DNA of 64,000 nt from Mitsuokella sp047974105 (GTDB lineage Bacteria > Bacillota > Negativicutes > Selenomonadales > Selenomonadaceae): positions 14,400 to 78,399 of the forward strand of contig NZ_JBHYRS010000009.1 in NCBI RefSeq assembly GCF_047974105.1, read 5' to 3'. A program made the position numbers and the translations under genes. The notes below the pieces were generated by a model. The model ran no database searches. It was given only the letters and a program-made list of their open reading frames with translations, and had not been told where the DNA came from. Shown here in pieces: positions 7,573-15,948 of this stretch. The stretch's first letter is position 1. Every line of letters starts with the position of its first letter.

Positions 7573-7602
7573 AAAAAAGACTTCCTATTTTCATAGAAAG
7601 CC
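7573..7602 (-). terminator. Terminator of tRNA-Pro
   Basis: On the minus strand a 10-bp stem (7602-7593 with 7588-7579, two G-U pairs) closes a GAAA tetraloop and is followed by TTTTTT. It lies 15 bp past the tRNA 3' end. Confidence 0.85.
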
Positions 7603-7616
7603 TCATTTTGCAAAAA

Positions 7617-7693
7617 TGGTCGGAACGACGGGATTTGAACCCACGACCTCTTCCACCCCAAGGAAGCGCGCTACCAAACTGCGCTACGTCCCG
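7617..7693 (-). tRNA. tRNA-Pro (anticodon GGG)
   Basis: Cloverleaf on the minus strand: acceptor CGGGACG/CGTTCCG, anticodon stem CTTCC/GGAAG with loop TTGGGGT giving anticodon GGG, T-loop GTTCAAATC, encoded CCA. It has its own promoter and terminator. Confidence 0.96.
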
Positions 7694-7705
7694 ACAACAC
7701 TCAAT

Positions 7706-7734
7706 ATTATAGCGTATTTCACGTCTATTGTAAA
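7706..7734 (-). promoter_or_regulatory. Promoter of tRNA-Pro
   Basis: Minus strand TTTACA (7734-7729), 17-bp spacer, TATAAT (7711-7706), 13 bp before the tRNA. Confidence 0.85.
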
Positions 7735-7756
7735 GATATAAAATCCATCGCACATA

Positions 7757-8386
7757 TCAGATGAAGTATTCGATGGTATCCTGTGCGGTTTTCTTTGTGC
7801 GTTCGTTGAAGAGCAGGACAGCTTCGCGGTCTTCGACGGGGCCGAGGGCGTAGGGCTCGTTTGTCTCGCGGTTGAAGCAGGCAGCCGGCACGATGCGATT
7901 GTATTCCTTCGGATGCGCAAGCGTCAGTTCGATGCCGGTGCCTTCAAATTCCTTGGAGCCTTCTGGCACATACCACGGGTCAAACATGTAGATGCCGTTT
8001 TTGTCGACACCGGTCAAAAGTGCGTAATGCTCGACTTCGTAGAAAAGGCGCACGACGGCGACACCGCCGCGGTGCAGGGCATCGTTGACGAGACTTTCCT
8101 GACTGATGGACACCGCTTTTCCCGAGAGATACTGGCTCGAAAGTGGCAGATTCGTCGCATGGCCAAAGCCATCAAGCCAGTTTGACAGGAACATCATCGC
8201 CATGCGGCTCGTGCCCGCGCGGCCCGGCTCCCCTTTGTTGCTGTAGCAGTCGAGGCTGTAGAGCATGACGTTGCGGATGATCTCGGGCGGAATCTCTTCG
8301 CGTTCAAAGAGATAACTGACTGCGTTGAGCATCGTCGTCGGGCCGCAGTCGTACTCCGAAAACTGATAACGCAAAGGACTCTTCAT
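7757..8386 (-). CDS. C39-like peptidase family protein
   Basis: 209 aa. The N-terminal segment YDCGPTTMLNAVSYL holds the catalytic Cys of the C39/papain-like fold, and VEHYALLTGVD plus FDPWY supply the His and Asp positions. There is no signal peptide, ABC or membrane domain, so this is a free-standing C39-like protein rather than a bacteriocin transporter domain. It follows the NlpC/P60 gene on the same strand with a 29-bp gap and AGGAG ahead of the ATG, so the two peptidases are likely co-transcribed. Substrate unknown. Confidence 0.8.
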   Translation of the reverse strand: MKSPLRYQFSEYDCGPTTMLNAVSYLFEREEIPPEIIRNVMLYSLDCYSNKGEPGRAGTSRMAMMFLSNWLDGFGHATNLPLSSQYLSGKAVSISQESLVNDALHRGGVAVVRLFYEVEHYALLTGVDKNGIYMFDPWYVPEGSKEFEGTGIELTLAHPKEYNRIVPAACFNRETNEPYALGPVEDREAVLLFNERTKKTAQDTIEYFI

Positions 8387-8415
8387 ATATTTACTCTCCT
8401 AATTTCTCTTGCAGC

Positions 8416-9753
8416 TCAGCGCAGCGAGCCAAGATAACGCACCCCGTTGATGTACGGCGTGCCGCTGGCATTTAAAAAGGTCGCGGTTGAGGCAATGACT
8501 TTGCGCAGATAATGTTTGGCATAGCCGCCCGAGAAACTGAACCAGCTGCTCATCGACTGCAGGACAATCGGCGTGCCCGCATCGTCCTGACCGAGATACA
8601 TCATGACATGGGTGTTGTTCGCAAGCAAAGTCCCCGGACGGCAGGCATAAAGCGCTGTCAATCGTTCATCCTCATTCATGCCGGCAAGGTCGACGACGCG
8701 CGGCATGGATTTGGCCTGCTGGTCGGCGTCGCGCGGCAGCTCAATGCCCATACTGCGGTAAACATCCCCGACAAACGAGGAGCAGTCGACGCTGTCGTCA
8801 AGGCCGCCCCAGCCGTAGACGTCGCCTAAAAAGCGGAAGCCCTGACGCACGAAATTGTTCTCCGTGCAGGGCAGGAAGCCCTCATGCAGGGTATCGTCAA
8901 AAGCAGCCTTGATTTGCTCCGTCCGCAGCGTACCGTTGTCATTTACGGGCAGCAGCAGTTTCTTGTCAGCCGTCAGCGGAATCTTGGCGCCCATCTGGAA
9001 GAGCAGTCCCTCGCCATCGGCATTGGCAATGGTCTTTTTATTGGCCGTGACGACGGCAAACGAAGCGGGCGCTGCAAATTTATCCCATTCGGCGCGGCCC
9101 GTCTCCGCAAAGTCAGACTTTGCAAGCCAGCCGTCATAAAAGCGCGTGCGCACAAACGAGAATTTCTTATCGTAGCTGTCGAGCAGCACGGCAACCGGCT
9201 CGGCAGGGTCAAGAGCCGTAGCCTGCAGTGTATCGTAATGCGTATCACCGGCACTTTCGAACCAGCCCGTCGCTTCCGGCAGCAGGCGCAGATTTGCGCG
9301 TCTCGTTACCACGCCATAACGGATATTGGCCGTTTCCGGCATGGCAGAAAGATTGCAGTTTTTGTGCGCAAAGGAATAGCTGTACGAGGTCAGGCCGCTG
9401 CCGTTTTTATAAAGGTCCGGCACGGCAGCCGTATCAAAATCACCCAAGGCCTGCACATTTTCAATGCGCTGCCTTACCTCATCAGCAGATACCGTCTCCG
9501 GCAGGACCGCTAAATCGGCCAGCGTATCATTGCGGCTGCGAAGCCCTGCATTGACTTCTTTGACCTGTTCCTTTGACAAAATCACTTGGTCGCCGGCAGA
9601 ATTTCTCTGCGTCCAATAGTCGGCCGTCGCCCGTTCGTCCGTGATTTCCGGCGAAGCCGACGCTGCTTTTATACCCATAGGCAGGAAAAAAGCCAGCAGC
9701 AAGGTCAGCAGCAGCGGGATTCCCCTATTCGCGATTTTATGACCGTACTTCAA
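8416..9753 (-). CDS. Secreted NlpC/P60 cell-wall peptidase with SH3-type domains
   Basis: 445 aa. The N terminus is a signal peptide (hydrophobic LLLTLLLAFFLPMG followed by Ala-rich cleavage region). The middle carries SH3b-like segments (about residues 145-280), and the C-terminal third is an NlpC/P60 domain with Cys in DSVDCSSFVGD and His in NTHVMMYLGQ. The build resembles the SH3b-NlpC/P60 gamma-D-glutamyl-diamino acid endopeptidases of Desulfovibrio and cyanobacteria, which cut peptidoglycan stem peptides. An upstream frame extends to 9828, but a TTG at 9753 has GGGGG eight bases upstream and begins the signal peptide. Some wall-linked cadaverine chemistry may affect its substrate; that is inference. 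Confidence 0.88.
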   Translation of the reverse strand: MKYGHKIANRGIPLLLTLLLAFFLPMGIKAASASPEITDERATADYWTQRNSAGDQVILSKEQVKEVNAGLRSRNDTLADLAVLPETVSADEVRQRIENVQALGDFDTAAVPDLYKNGSGLTSYSYSFAHKNCNLSAMPETANIRYGVVTRRANLRLLPEATGWFESAGDTHYDTLQATALDPAEPVAVLLDSYDKKFSFVRTRFYDGWLAKSDFAETGRAEWDKFAAPASFAVVTANKKTIANADGEGLLFQMGAKIPLTADKKLLLPVNDNGTLRTEQIKAAFDDTLHEGFLPCTENNFVRQGFRFLGDVYGWGGLDDSVDCSSFVGDVYRSMGIELPRDADQQAKSMPRVVDLAGMNEDERLTALYACRPGTLLANNTHVMMYLGQDDAGTPIVLQSMSSWFSFSGGYAKHYLRKVIASTATFLNASGTPYINGVRYLGSLR

Positions 9754-9850
9754 GACACGTTCCCCCTTCTTACGATTCTTTCTATTATATATAATATCTA
9801 TTATAGCGCAGAAGGCTCCCGCTGTCATTCTGGATGTTTCAAAGTGTTTT

Positions 9851-9859
9851 TGCTATAAT
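9851..9859 (+). promoter_or_regulatory. Extended -10 promoter of the phosphatase gene
   Basis: TGCTATAAT (9851-9859) is a perfect extended -10; no clear -35. Transcription would begin near 9866, only a few bases before the leader hairpin. Confidence 0.55.
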
Positions 9860-9868
9860 AAAAACGAG

Positions 9869-9915
9869 CCGTCACGGCGTGTATCATCGCATAGATACGG
9901 CAGTGACGGTTTTTT
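9869..9915 (+). terminator. Leader terminator at the 5' end of the phosphatase transcript
   Basis: Outer stem CCGTCAC (9869-9875)/GTGACGG (9903-9909) and inner stem GTATC/GATAC (9881-9885/9894-9898), then TTTTTT (9910-9915). No plus-strand gene lies upstream, so it appears to terminate the phosphatase leader itself unless overridden. It could also act on the opposite strand. Confidence 0.65.
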
Positions 9916-9949
9916 ACTTCCGATTTTTTCAGCACAAAGAAGGTGCATT

Positions 9950-10756
9950 ATGAATATTTTAGAGGAAATCGCCGCCAAACGGCAGCAGTTCAAGGGCAAA
10001 AAGAAGCTGGTCTCCGAGGGCGGCATGGTCGTCGTGCCCGATGACTGCGATTTTAACCGGATTCTCGCGGTTGGGGATATCCACGGCAATTTTACGCGCC
10101 TGCAGTCGCTCTTTGAGCACATCCCCTACGACCCGCAGCAGGACCTGCTGATTTTTCTCGGCGACTACATCGACCGCGGACCCGAGGTGGCCGAAGTCCT
10201 GCAGATGGTCATGAAGCTCAAGGAAAAATTTCCCTATGTCGTCACGCTGACGGGCAACCACGAAGCCATGATGCGCCATTATTTTCAAAATCACAGCATT
10301 CGCGAGCCCATGGACCTGCAGCACGGCTGGCTTAGGAGCGGCGGTCAGGCTACATTTGCGAGCCTCAAAAAGGTTTACGAAAAAGACTGCAGCCTCTACC
10401 ACGAACTTCTGCACTTCGTGCTCTCCCTTGACCATATCGCGGCGGTCGGCGAAACATACCTGTTCACCCATGCTGGTTTTTACTCAAAACTTTCCTATGA
10501 AGAACAGGTCGACGATATGCTCTGGCTGCGCGCGGAATTCTACGAGGAATACGACGGCGAACAGACGGTCATTGTCGGCCATACGCCCGTGCAGTGCTTC
10601 GACCGCAGCCGCAGCCATCCCCTTAGTTTTCGCAATCACATCATCGACATCGACACCGGCTCCTATCTGCCGGGCGGCCATATCAGCTGTCTCAACGTCC
10701 GGAAAATGAGCTGCTGGCAGAGTGATGACGACGATCTGTTCCAAGAAAAAGAATAA
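9950..10756 (+). CDS. PPP-family metallophosphatase (serine/threonine phosphatase-like)
   Basis: 268 aa. The three metal-binding signatures GDIHGN, GDYIDRG and GNHE are present in order within the first 110 residues, with later His positions in FTHAGF and VGHTPVQ. These define the PPP phosphoesterase fold, which includes bacterial PrpA/PrpE and symmetrical ApaH; substrate (phosphoprotein or dinucleotide) cannot be chosen from sequence. The ribosome site is GAAGGTG. Its stop codon is one base from that of the convergent DUF2971 gene, with no terminator between. Confidence 0.88.
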   Translation: MNILEEIAAKRQQFKGKKKLVSEGGMVVVPDDCDFNRILAVGDIHGNFTRLQSLFEHIPYDPQQDLLIFLGDYIDRGPEVAEVLQMVMKLKEKFPYVVTLTGNHEAMMRHYFQNHSIREPMDLQHGWLRSGGQATFASLKKVYEKDCSLYHELLHFVLSLDHIAAVGETYLFTHAGFYSKLSYEEQVDDMLWLRAEFYEEYDGEQTVIVGHTPVQCFDRSRSHPLSFRNHIIDIDTGSYLPGGHISCLNVRKMSCWQSDDDDLFQEKE

Positions 10757-10757
10757 T

Positions 10758-11723
10758 TCAGCGCAAAGGAATGTTGCTCTTGCTCACGCGGTCCGCTGCA
10801 TCCGGAATGCCGAATTCCTGCAGCATGCGGATAAAAGCGGCCTCGATGACCTCAGCGTACTGGCTCGGACCGATGATGATTTCTTCGAGAGCGTCGGCGA
10901 GCGGCACGCCCGGACCATCGTCATTTGGTCCTTTGAGCGGCAGTTTGTAGATGATCTGCGGAATGCCGTCAACAACGACAATATCGTGATGCAGATGCCC
11001 GCTGGCCGACTCATGGTAGACAAAGCGCCATTCGCGCTCTTCGTTGAAGCCCGGATTCTTGATGGAAAACAGGGACGTCATGAGCATATTGACGAAATAC
11101 TCGAGGACTTTGGCCGGTTCCCGTGTCTGAAGCTCTTCGAGATGCTGTTCGATATTGTCGAGCATCCAGTCGAAGCCCTCTGTAAACTGCGCCTGTGTCA
11201 AGTATTCCACGGGTGTCAGCCGCAGCGGCAGCGGGTCAAGCTGGCCGAAAATGGCTGTCGGCTTCAGGACGACGGCCACGCCGGTCTTGCGGCCATAGGC
11301 GCGCCACATCGAGAGCCGGCCCTTGCCATGTTCGCGCGGCCGGTGCTCCGAGACACATGCGAGATACGTATGCGTAATATAACGCTGCTCATTGTTGTTG
11401 AGGTCGCTCATCATGGAGTCGAGCACATTTTCGCCCCAATCGAGACGCCTGGCAAGCTGCAAAATGCGCTCGCGGCGGTAGTCGGAGCCATACACCGTTT
11501 TATTGAGCAACTGGATGCCGTAATCGATTTCGCGGTAATCGTTCATGCAGGCAGCCGCCCGCATCCAGAGGGCATGTCCCTTGAGGATATTGATGCCCGT
11601 GCTCGCGCTCGTGTAATAAGCAAAACGCATCTTCTCGAGCCGCGTCTTTTCCAGGCGTCTGGCGTAAATAGGCTGAAAAATTTTGAGGTATTCACCGAGT
11701 TCTTCTATTTTTTCCTTATCCAT
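10758..11723 (-). CDS. DUF2971 family protein
   Basis: 321 aa soluble protein. The segments YYTSASTGINILKG-, ACMNDYREID and YLACVSEHRP followed by LSMWRAYGRKTGVAVVL have the pattern of DUF2971 (opening 'Y-x-S-x' then M-N-D and W..Y..G..G motifs), a family of unknown biochemical role that is often seen near bacterial defence and signalling genes. The frame is open to 11798, but ATG 11723 has AGGGGGTG upstream and starts MDKEKIEEL. It is tail-to-tail with the phosphatase. Assignment rests on motif memory, not alignment. Confidence 0.65.
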   Translation of the reverse strand: MDKEKIEELGEYLKIFQPIYARRLEKTRLEKMRFAYYTSASTGINILKGHALWMRAAACMNDYREIDYGIQLLNKTVYGSDYRRERILQLARRLDWGENVLDSMMSDLNNNEQRYITHTYLACVSEHRPREHGKGRLSMWRAYGRKTGVAVVLKPTAIFGQLDPLPLRLTPVEYLTQAQFTEGFDWMLDNIEQHLEELQTREPAKVLEYFVNMLMTSLFSIKNPGFNEEREWRFVYHESASGHLHHDIVVVDGIPQIIYKLPLKGPNDDGPGVPLADALEEIIIGPSQYAEVIEAAFIRMLQEFGIPDAADRVSKSNIPLR

Positions 11724-11828
11724 ACCGCACCCCCTGCTCAGAGTCCGAAAATTCATCTGTTCGATGCTTACGCCTACATTATAGCACAAACAGCACATAG
11801 ATTCGAAAATGCAGCCTTATCAGGATGG

Positions 11829-13631
11829 TTACGAAGCCTGTCCCGCAAACTGCGTCAAATAAAGGTCCCTGTATGGGCCTTCTTTTTTTATGAGTTCCGC
11901 GTGGCTGCCCTGCTGGGCGATATGTCCCTGCTCCATGACGATAATTGTATCGGCATCGCGTATCGTCGAAATGCGGTGTGCGATAATCAGGCAGGTCCTG
12001 TCATGCATCAGGCGCGTCATGGCATCCTGAATCTTTGCTTCCGTGCGCGTATCGACATTCGATGTCGCTTCATCGAGAATCAGGATGCGCGGATTTGCGA
12101 GGCAGGCGCGGCCGATGGCCAAAAGCTGCCGCTGTCCTTCGGACAGGCTGCTGCCAGCTCCCGTCAAAACCGTCTCATATCCTTTGGGCAGATGGCGAAT
12201 GAATTCATCGGCATTGGCAAGTTTTGCCGCCCGTTCAATCTCCTCAGTGGAGGCATTTTGTTTCGCATAGGCCAGATTATAATGAACCGTATCCGAGAAC
12301 AGCACCGTATCCTGCAAAACAATGCCCACGAGGCCGCGCAGGCTGCTGAGCGAATATTCGCGGATGTCTCTGCCATCGAGCAAAATTTCGCCGCTGTCGA
12401 TTTCGTAAAACCGCATCAGCAGATTGACAATCGTCGTCTTGCCGGAGCCCGTCGCACCGACCAGGGCGATTTTTTTGCCTGCCTCAATCTTCAGATTGAA
12501 ATCATCAATCACACGTTTTTCTGGCACATATGAAAAATTCACATGGCGAAATTCGATGACATCGCGAGTCCGAACCGGCACTTCCGCGCCGCCCTCCGGC
12601 TCACTCTTTTCATCGAGCACGGCAAAAATGCGTTCGGCACCGGCCAGAGCCGTCTCAATCTGCCCGTAAAGCTGGGCAATCTCGTTGATTGGACGCGTGA
12701 ACTGCTTCGAATAGATGATGAAAGCCGAGATGACGCCGACCGTAATCCAGCCCTTTAGGGCAAAATAAGCACCGAAAACCGAAACGATGACAAAGGAACA
12801 GTTGGAAATCATATTCATCAAAGGTCCCATCGAATTGCCGATGCTCTCGGCGCGGATGCCCGTTTTTGTCAAGGCATCCGCGGTCTGCTCGAATTCCTTG
12901 ATGATGCGCTCTTCCCTCGCATACGCCTTGACCGTGCGCACCGCCGTGACTTTTTCCTCCACCATGCCGTTGAGGCTGCCTAAAAGTTCCTGACGGTTGA
13001 GAAAATACTTGCTCATCTTCTTGGCAATCAATTTCGTCGTCAGAACCGTCGCCACGACCGTCAGACAGGTCAAAAGCGTCAAAGGCACGCTGAACGACAG
13101 CATGACGATGGCCGTGCCGACTAAAGTCAGCACACCGGCAAACAGGGCGCCGAGCGAGGTCGAGATGACACTGGCAATATTGTCGGCATCATTTGTCATA
13201 CGGCTCATGAGGTCGCCATGGGAGTGCCGGTCAATATAAGAGAGCGGCAGCGTGTTGATTTTGTCAAAGAGGTCGCGGCGCAGGCGGCGGATGATGCTCT
13301 GACTGAGTCTGGCGCTCAGGCGTCCCTGAAAAAAGACCATAACGGCGTACAGGGCACAGGCTGCAAGCATCGAGAGCAGGATGCGGGGCAGAGATGCATA
13401 CGCCGCTTCGGCAATCGCGTCAATGGCCTGACTCTGGAAAATCGGCGCCGCAACGCCGGCTATGACACCGGCCGTGACGACAAAAGTCAGGAGCAGCAAG
13501 CGCAGTCTCTCCGCATGAAAGTATGTAAGCAGGCGCAGGAATGTCGCCCTGCGATGTACGGCTTTTTCGACAGGAGCACCGATACGACGGGGACGGCGAA
13601 AATAATCTTCTGCTTTTTTTCTTGCTGCCAT
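11829..13631 (-). CDS. Heterodimeric ABC exporter, subunit B (canonical Walker B, altered signature)
   Basis: 600 aa: six-helix transmembrane domain (about residues 40-330) and a C-terminal ATPase domain. Walker A is GATGSGKTT and Walker B ILILDEATSNVD with the catalytic Glu, but the signature is LSEGQ rather than LSGGQ. The partner gene upstream has the complementary pattern, as in the TM287/288, BmrCD and LmrCD heterodimers with one degenerate ATP site. Such exporters move drugs or lipids out through the inner membrane. The ATG shares one base with the partner's stop (TGATG), so the two are coupled. Confidence 0.9.
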   Translation of the reverse strand: MAARKKAEDYFRRPRRIGAPVEKAVHRRATFLRLLTYFHAERLRLLLLTFVVTAGVIAGVAAPIFQSQAIDAIAEAAYASLPRILLSMLAACALYAVMVFFQGRLSARLSQSIIRRLRRDLFDKINTLPLSYIDRHSHGDLMSRMTNDADNIASVISTSLGALFAGVLTLVGTAIVMLSFSVPLTLLTCLTVVATVLTTKLIAKKMSKYFLNRQELLGSLNGMVEEKVTAVRTVKAYAREERIIKEFEQTADALTKTGIRAESIGNSMGPLMNMISNCSFVIVSVFGAYFALKGWITVGVISAFIIYSKQFTRPINEIAQLYGQIETALAGAERIFAVLDEKSEPEGGAEVPVRTRDVIEFRHVNFSYVPEKRVIDDFNLKIEAGKKIALVGATGSGKTTIVNLLMRFYEIDSGEILLDGRDIREYSLSSLRGLVGIVLQDTVLFSDTVHYNLAYAKQNASTEEIERAAKLANADEFIRHLPKGYETVLTGAGSSLSEGQRQLLAIGRACLANPRILILDEATSNVDTRTEAKIQDAMTRLMHDRTCLIIAHRISTIRDADTIIVMEQGHIAQQGSHAELIKKEGPYRDLYLTQFAGQAS

Positions 13632-15400
13632 CAGGCCTCATCTCCCCTCTCGTCCACGCCGAGCTGCGAAGCACAGATTTCCCGATAAACGGCCGAATCC
13701 TTTAAGAGTTCTGCATGTGTCCCCAAGGCCGCTAGACGGCCGCCATCGAGCACGGCAATCCGGTCAGCACGGCGGGCCGTCGCGATACGCTGGGCCACGA
13801 TGATTTTCGTCAGGAAGCGGCCTTCGGCACGGAGTTTTTCGGTATAAGCGCCAAGTGCCTCGTAAAAAGCAGCTTCCGTGCGCAAATCGAGGGCACTCGT
13901 GCTGTCATCGAGAATCAGGATTTCCGGCCGACGGACGATGGCGCGCGCAAGGGCCAAACGCTGACGCTGCCCGCCTGAAAGGCTCATGCCGCCCTCGGCC
14001 ACTTCCGTATCATAGCCATCCGGCTGCCGCGCAATAAAACCATCTGCCTGCGCAATATGGGCAGCCTCTTTCACCTCGTCAAAGGAGACATCATCCTCGC
14101 CCCACGCGATATTGTCGCGGATGCTCAGGGAGAACAGCTCCGTTTTCTGCAGGACCACGGCCATCTTCTGTCGCAAATCCTTTAATGGATAATCGCGTAC
14201 ATCGATTCCATCCACCAAAATCTGCCCTGCTGAAGCATCGTAAAAACGCGGCAAAAGCTTGATAAGCGTGCTCTTGCCCGAACCCGTCGCGCCGACGATA
14301 GCCAGCGTCTCTCCCCGCTTGACAGTCAGCGAGATGTTCGTCAGGACATTTTCCATCTGCGAAGGATAACGGAACGATACATGGTGAAATTCCAAACAGC
14401 TCTCCGTCTTTTGAGGAATTCCGTGCGGGTATCTGCCATCTTCCAGAACAGGTCTTGTCTGTAAAATTTCCTGCAAACGGCGTTTGGAAGTAAGGCCGCG
14501 TGCAAAAAGCTGCAGAATCATCGCGAATATCAAGAGTCCATTTAGAATCTGCACAACATAAGTCAGTGCCGCCATAATCGTGCCGGGACCAATCATGCCT
14601 TCTTTGACATCAAAGGAACCCACGTAAATGACGCCGACCAATGCGAGATTCAGGACGATATTGACGAGCGGCATCAGCCACGCGATGAGCAGCAGCACTT
14701 GCAGCTGCGTCGCCGCCAAATCGTCATTGGCCCTGCCAAAGCGCTGACTTTCGCGTTTTTCCTGATGATAGCCTTTGATGACGCGCGCACCGCTGATATC
14801 TTCCTGCATGATGCCGTTCAGGGCATCGAGCTTCTGCTGCAGCAGCAGGAATAACGGATTGCTCTTCCAAACGACCAGAGAAACCTCGAATAAAACGACC
14901 GGAGTGACCAGCATGGCAATGATGCCAAAGTTCAGGTCAAGCGTCAAAAGTGCGGCTGTGCCGGCTATCAGGAAAGTCGTGCTGCGCACGACACTGCGCA
15001 GCGCAGAACTGACCATTGCCTGTACCTGTGTCGTATCGCTCGTGATGCGCGTAATCAGGGACCCCGTATGGAAAAAGTCAACCTGTTCCAGTGAAAAGTG
15101 CATGATGCGGCGGAAACAATCCTTGCGGATATCGTTGCCAAAATTCTGTGCGCAGCGATTGACGCAGACCGCCCCCATGACGCCGCAAAAGCCGCCGACC
15201 AGAACCACCAGCACCATCAAAAGGCCTGTTTGAAGCACAAGCTCAGGGTCCGGCAGGCCGCCACGACCAAGGCCCAGAATGCCTTCGTTGACAATCGAAG
15301 CCATCATGCGCGGCTGATAGAGGTCAATGAGTACCTCTGAAATCATAAAACATATGGTAAGCACTGCCGTGCCATAATAAGGCTTAAGATAATGAAGCAT
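13631..15400 (-). CDS. Heterodimeric ABC exporter, subunit A (degenerate Walker B)
   Basis: 589 aa, transmembrane domain then ATPase. Walker A is GATGSGKST and the signature LSGGQ is canonical, but Walker B reads LILDDSTSALD, with Asp in place of the catalytic Glu. Combined with the LSEGQ signature of subunit B this builds the degenerate ATP site of a heterodimeric exporter, leaving one hydrolytic site. Probably a multidrug or lipid exporter; substrate unknown. It is the first gene of a two-gene operon with an AGGTAGC ribosome site before the ATG. Confidence 0.9.
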   Translation of the reverse strand: MLHYLKPYYGTAVLTICFMISEVLIDLYQPRMMASIVNEGILGLGRGGLPDPELVLQTGLLMVLVVLVGGFCGVMGAVCVNRCAQNFGNDIRKDCFRRIMHFSLEQVDFFHTGSLITRITSDTTQVQAMVSSALRSVVRSTTFLIAGTAALLTLDLNFGIIAMLVTPVVLFEVSLVVWKSNPLFLLLQQKLDALNGIMQEDISGARVIKGYHQEKRESQRFGRANDDLAATQLQVLLLIAWLMPLVNIVLNLALVGVIYVGSFDVKEGMIGPGTIMAALTYVVQILNGLLIFAMILQLFARGLTSKRRLQEILQTRPVLEDGRYPHGIPQKTESCLEFHHVSFRYPSQMENVLTNISLTVKRGETLAIVGATGSGKSTLIKLLPRFYDASAGQILVDGIDVRDYPLKDLRQKMAVVLQKTELFSLSIRDNIAWGEDDVSFDEVKEAAHIAQADGFIARQPDGYDTEVAEGGMSLSGGQRQRLALARAIVRRPEILILDDSTSALDLRTEAAFYEALGAYTEKLRAEGRFLTKIIVAQRIATARRADRIAVLDGGRLAALGTHAELLKDSAVYREICASQLGVDERGDEA

Positions 15401-15464
15401 AAGCTACCTCGAAACATAAAAATGATATATTTGTATTTTAGCACACGGCGCTAAAAACAGTAAT

Positions 15465-15510
15465 AAAAAAATCCTGCCGCCCGCAAAAATGCAGGTCAGC
15501 AGGATTTTTT
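15465..15510. terminator. Terminator of the glyoxalase-family gene
   Basis: AAAAAATCCTGC (15465-15476) pairs perfectly with GCAGGATTTTTT (15499-15510); A/T flanks make it usable on both strands. It lies between the VOC gene and the ABC exporter operon. Confidence 0.88.
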
Positions 15511-15540
15511 CGCAGGGATAGAACTTCCATCCGTTTGGTA

Positions 15541-15909
15541 TCAAAGTTCCGGCGGCAGAATCTCAATCCAGTAATTATCGGGGTCGCTGATAAAGTAGAT
15601 GCCCATATCCTTATTCTCGAAGCAGATACAGCCCATTTCCTTATGCTTCTTGTAAGCTGCCTCAAAGTCATCCGTGCGCACGGCAAGATGGAACTCATTT
15701 TCACCGAGGTTGTACGGCTCCTTGCGGTCATGGAGCCACGTGAGTTCGAGCTCATGCGGCGTCTGGCCGCCATCGGAAAGATACGCGAGCGTAAAGCCCG
15801 GCCCCTCGAATTTGCGGACCGGCTTAAAGCCGAGGGCCTCTTCATAGAACTTAAGGCTCTTGTCGAGATTCAGTACATTGAAGTTATTATGTGCAAATTT
15901 GAATTTCAT
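15541..15909 (-). CDS. Glyoxalase I-like VOC-family protein
   Basis: 122 aa, the size of a single-module glyoxalase I. It has the paired beta-alpha-beta-beta-beta halves, with His in FAHNNFNVLNLDKS, Glu in HELELTW, His in FHLAVRTDD and Glu in YWIEILPPE as likely metal ligands. Lactoylglutathione lyase converts the hemithioacetal of methylglyoxal; in Firmicutes without glutathione the thiol cofactor is uncertain, so only the family is claimed with confidence. Monocistronic or following the LUD gene with a 39-bp gap. Confidence 0.85.
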   Translation of the reverse strand: MKFKFAHNNFNVLNLDKSLKFYEEALGFKPVRKFEGPGFTLAYLSDGGQTPHELELTWLHDRKEPYNLGENEFHLAVRTDDFEAAYKKHKEMGCICFENKDMGIYFISDPDNYWIEILPPEL

Positions 15910-15948
15910 TGTTATTTCCTTTCCATTGTCTATTGACAGGATAGTCTC

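Noticed and set aside
7487..7753. In-frame extension of the small membrane protein through tRNA-Pro
   Set aside because: It would translate the tRNA gene and its terminator; ATG 7486 has a good ribosome site.
9880..9952. GTG-started frame in the phosphatase leader whose stop overlaps the phosphatase start
   Set aside because: There is no ribosome site and GTG lies inside the hairpin; overlap of stop and start alone is weak evidence.
10722..12533. A long plus-strand open frame (603 codons)
   Set aside because: It runs antisense over the DUF2971 and exporter genes, both of which have clear motifs and ribosome sites.
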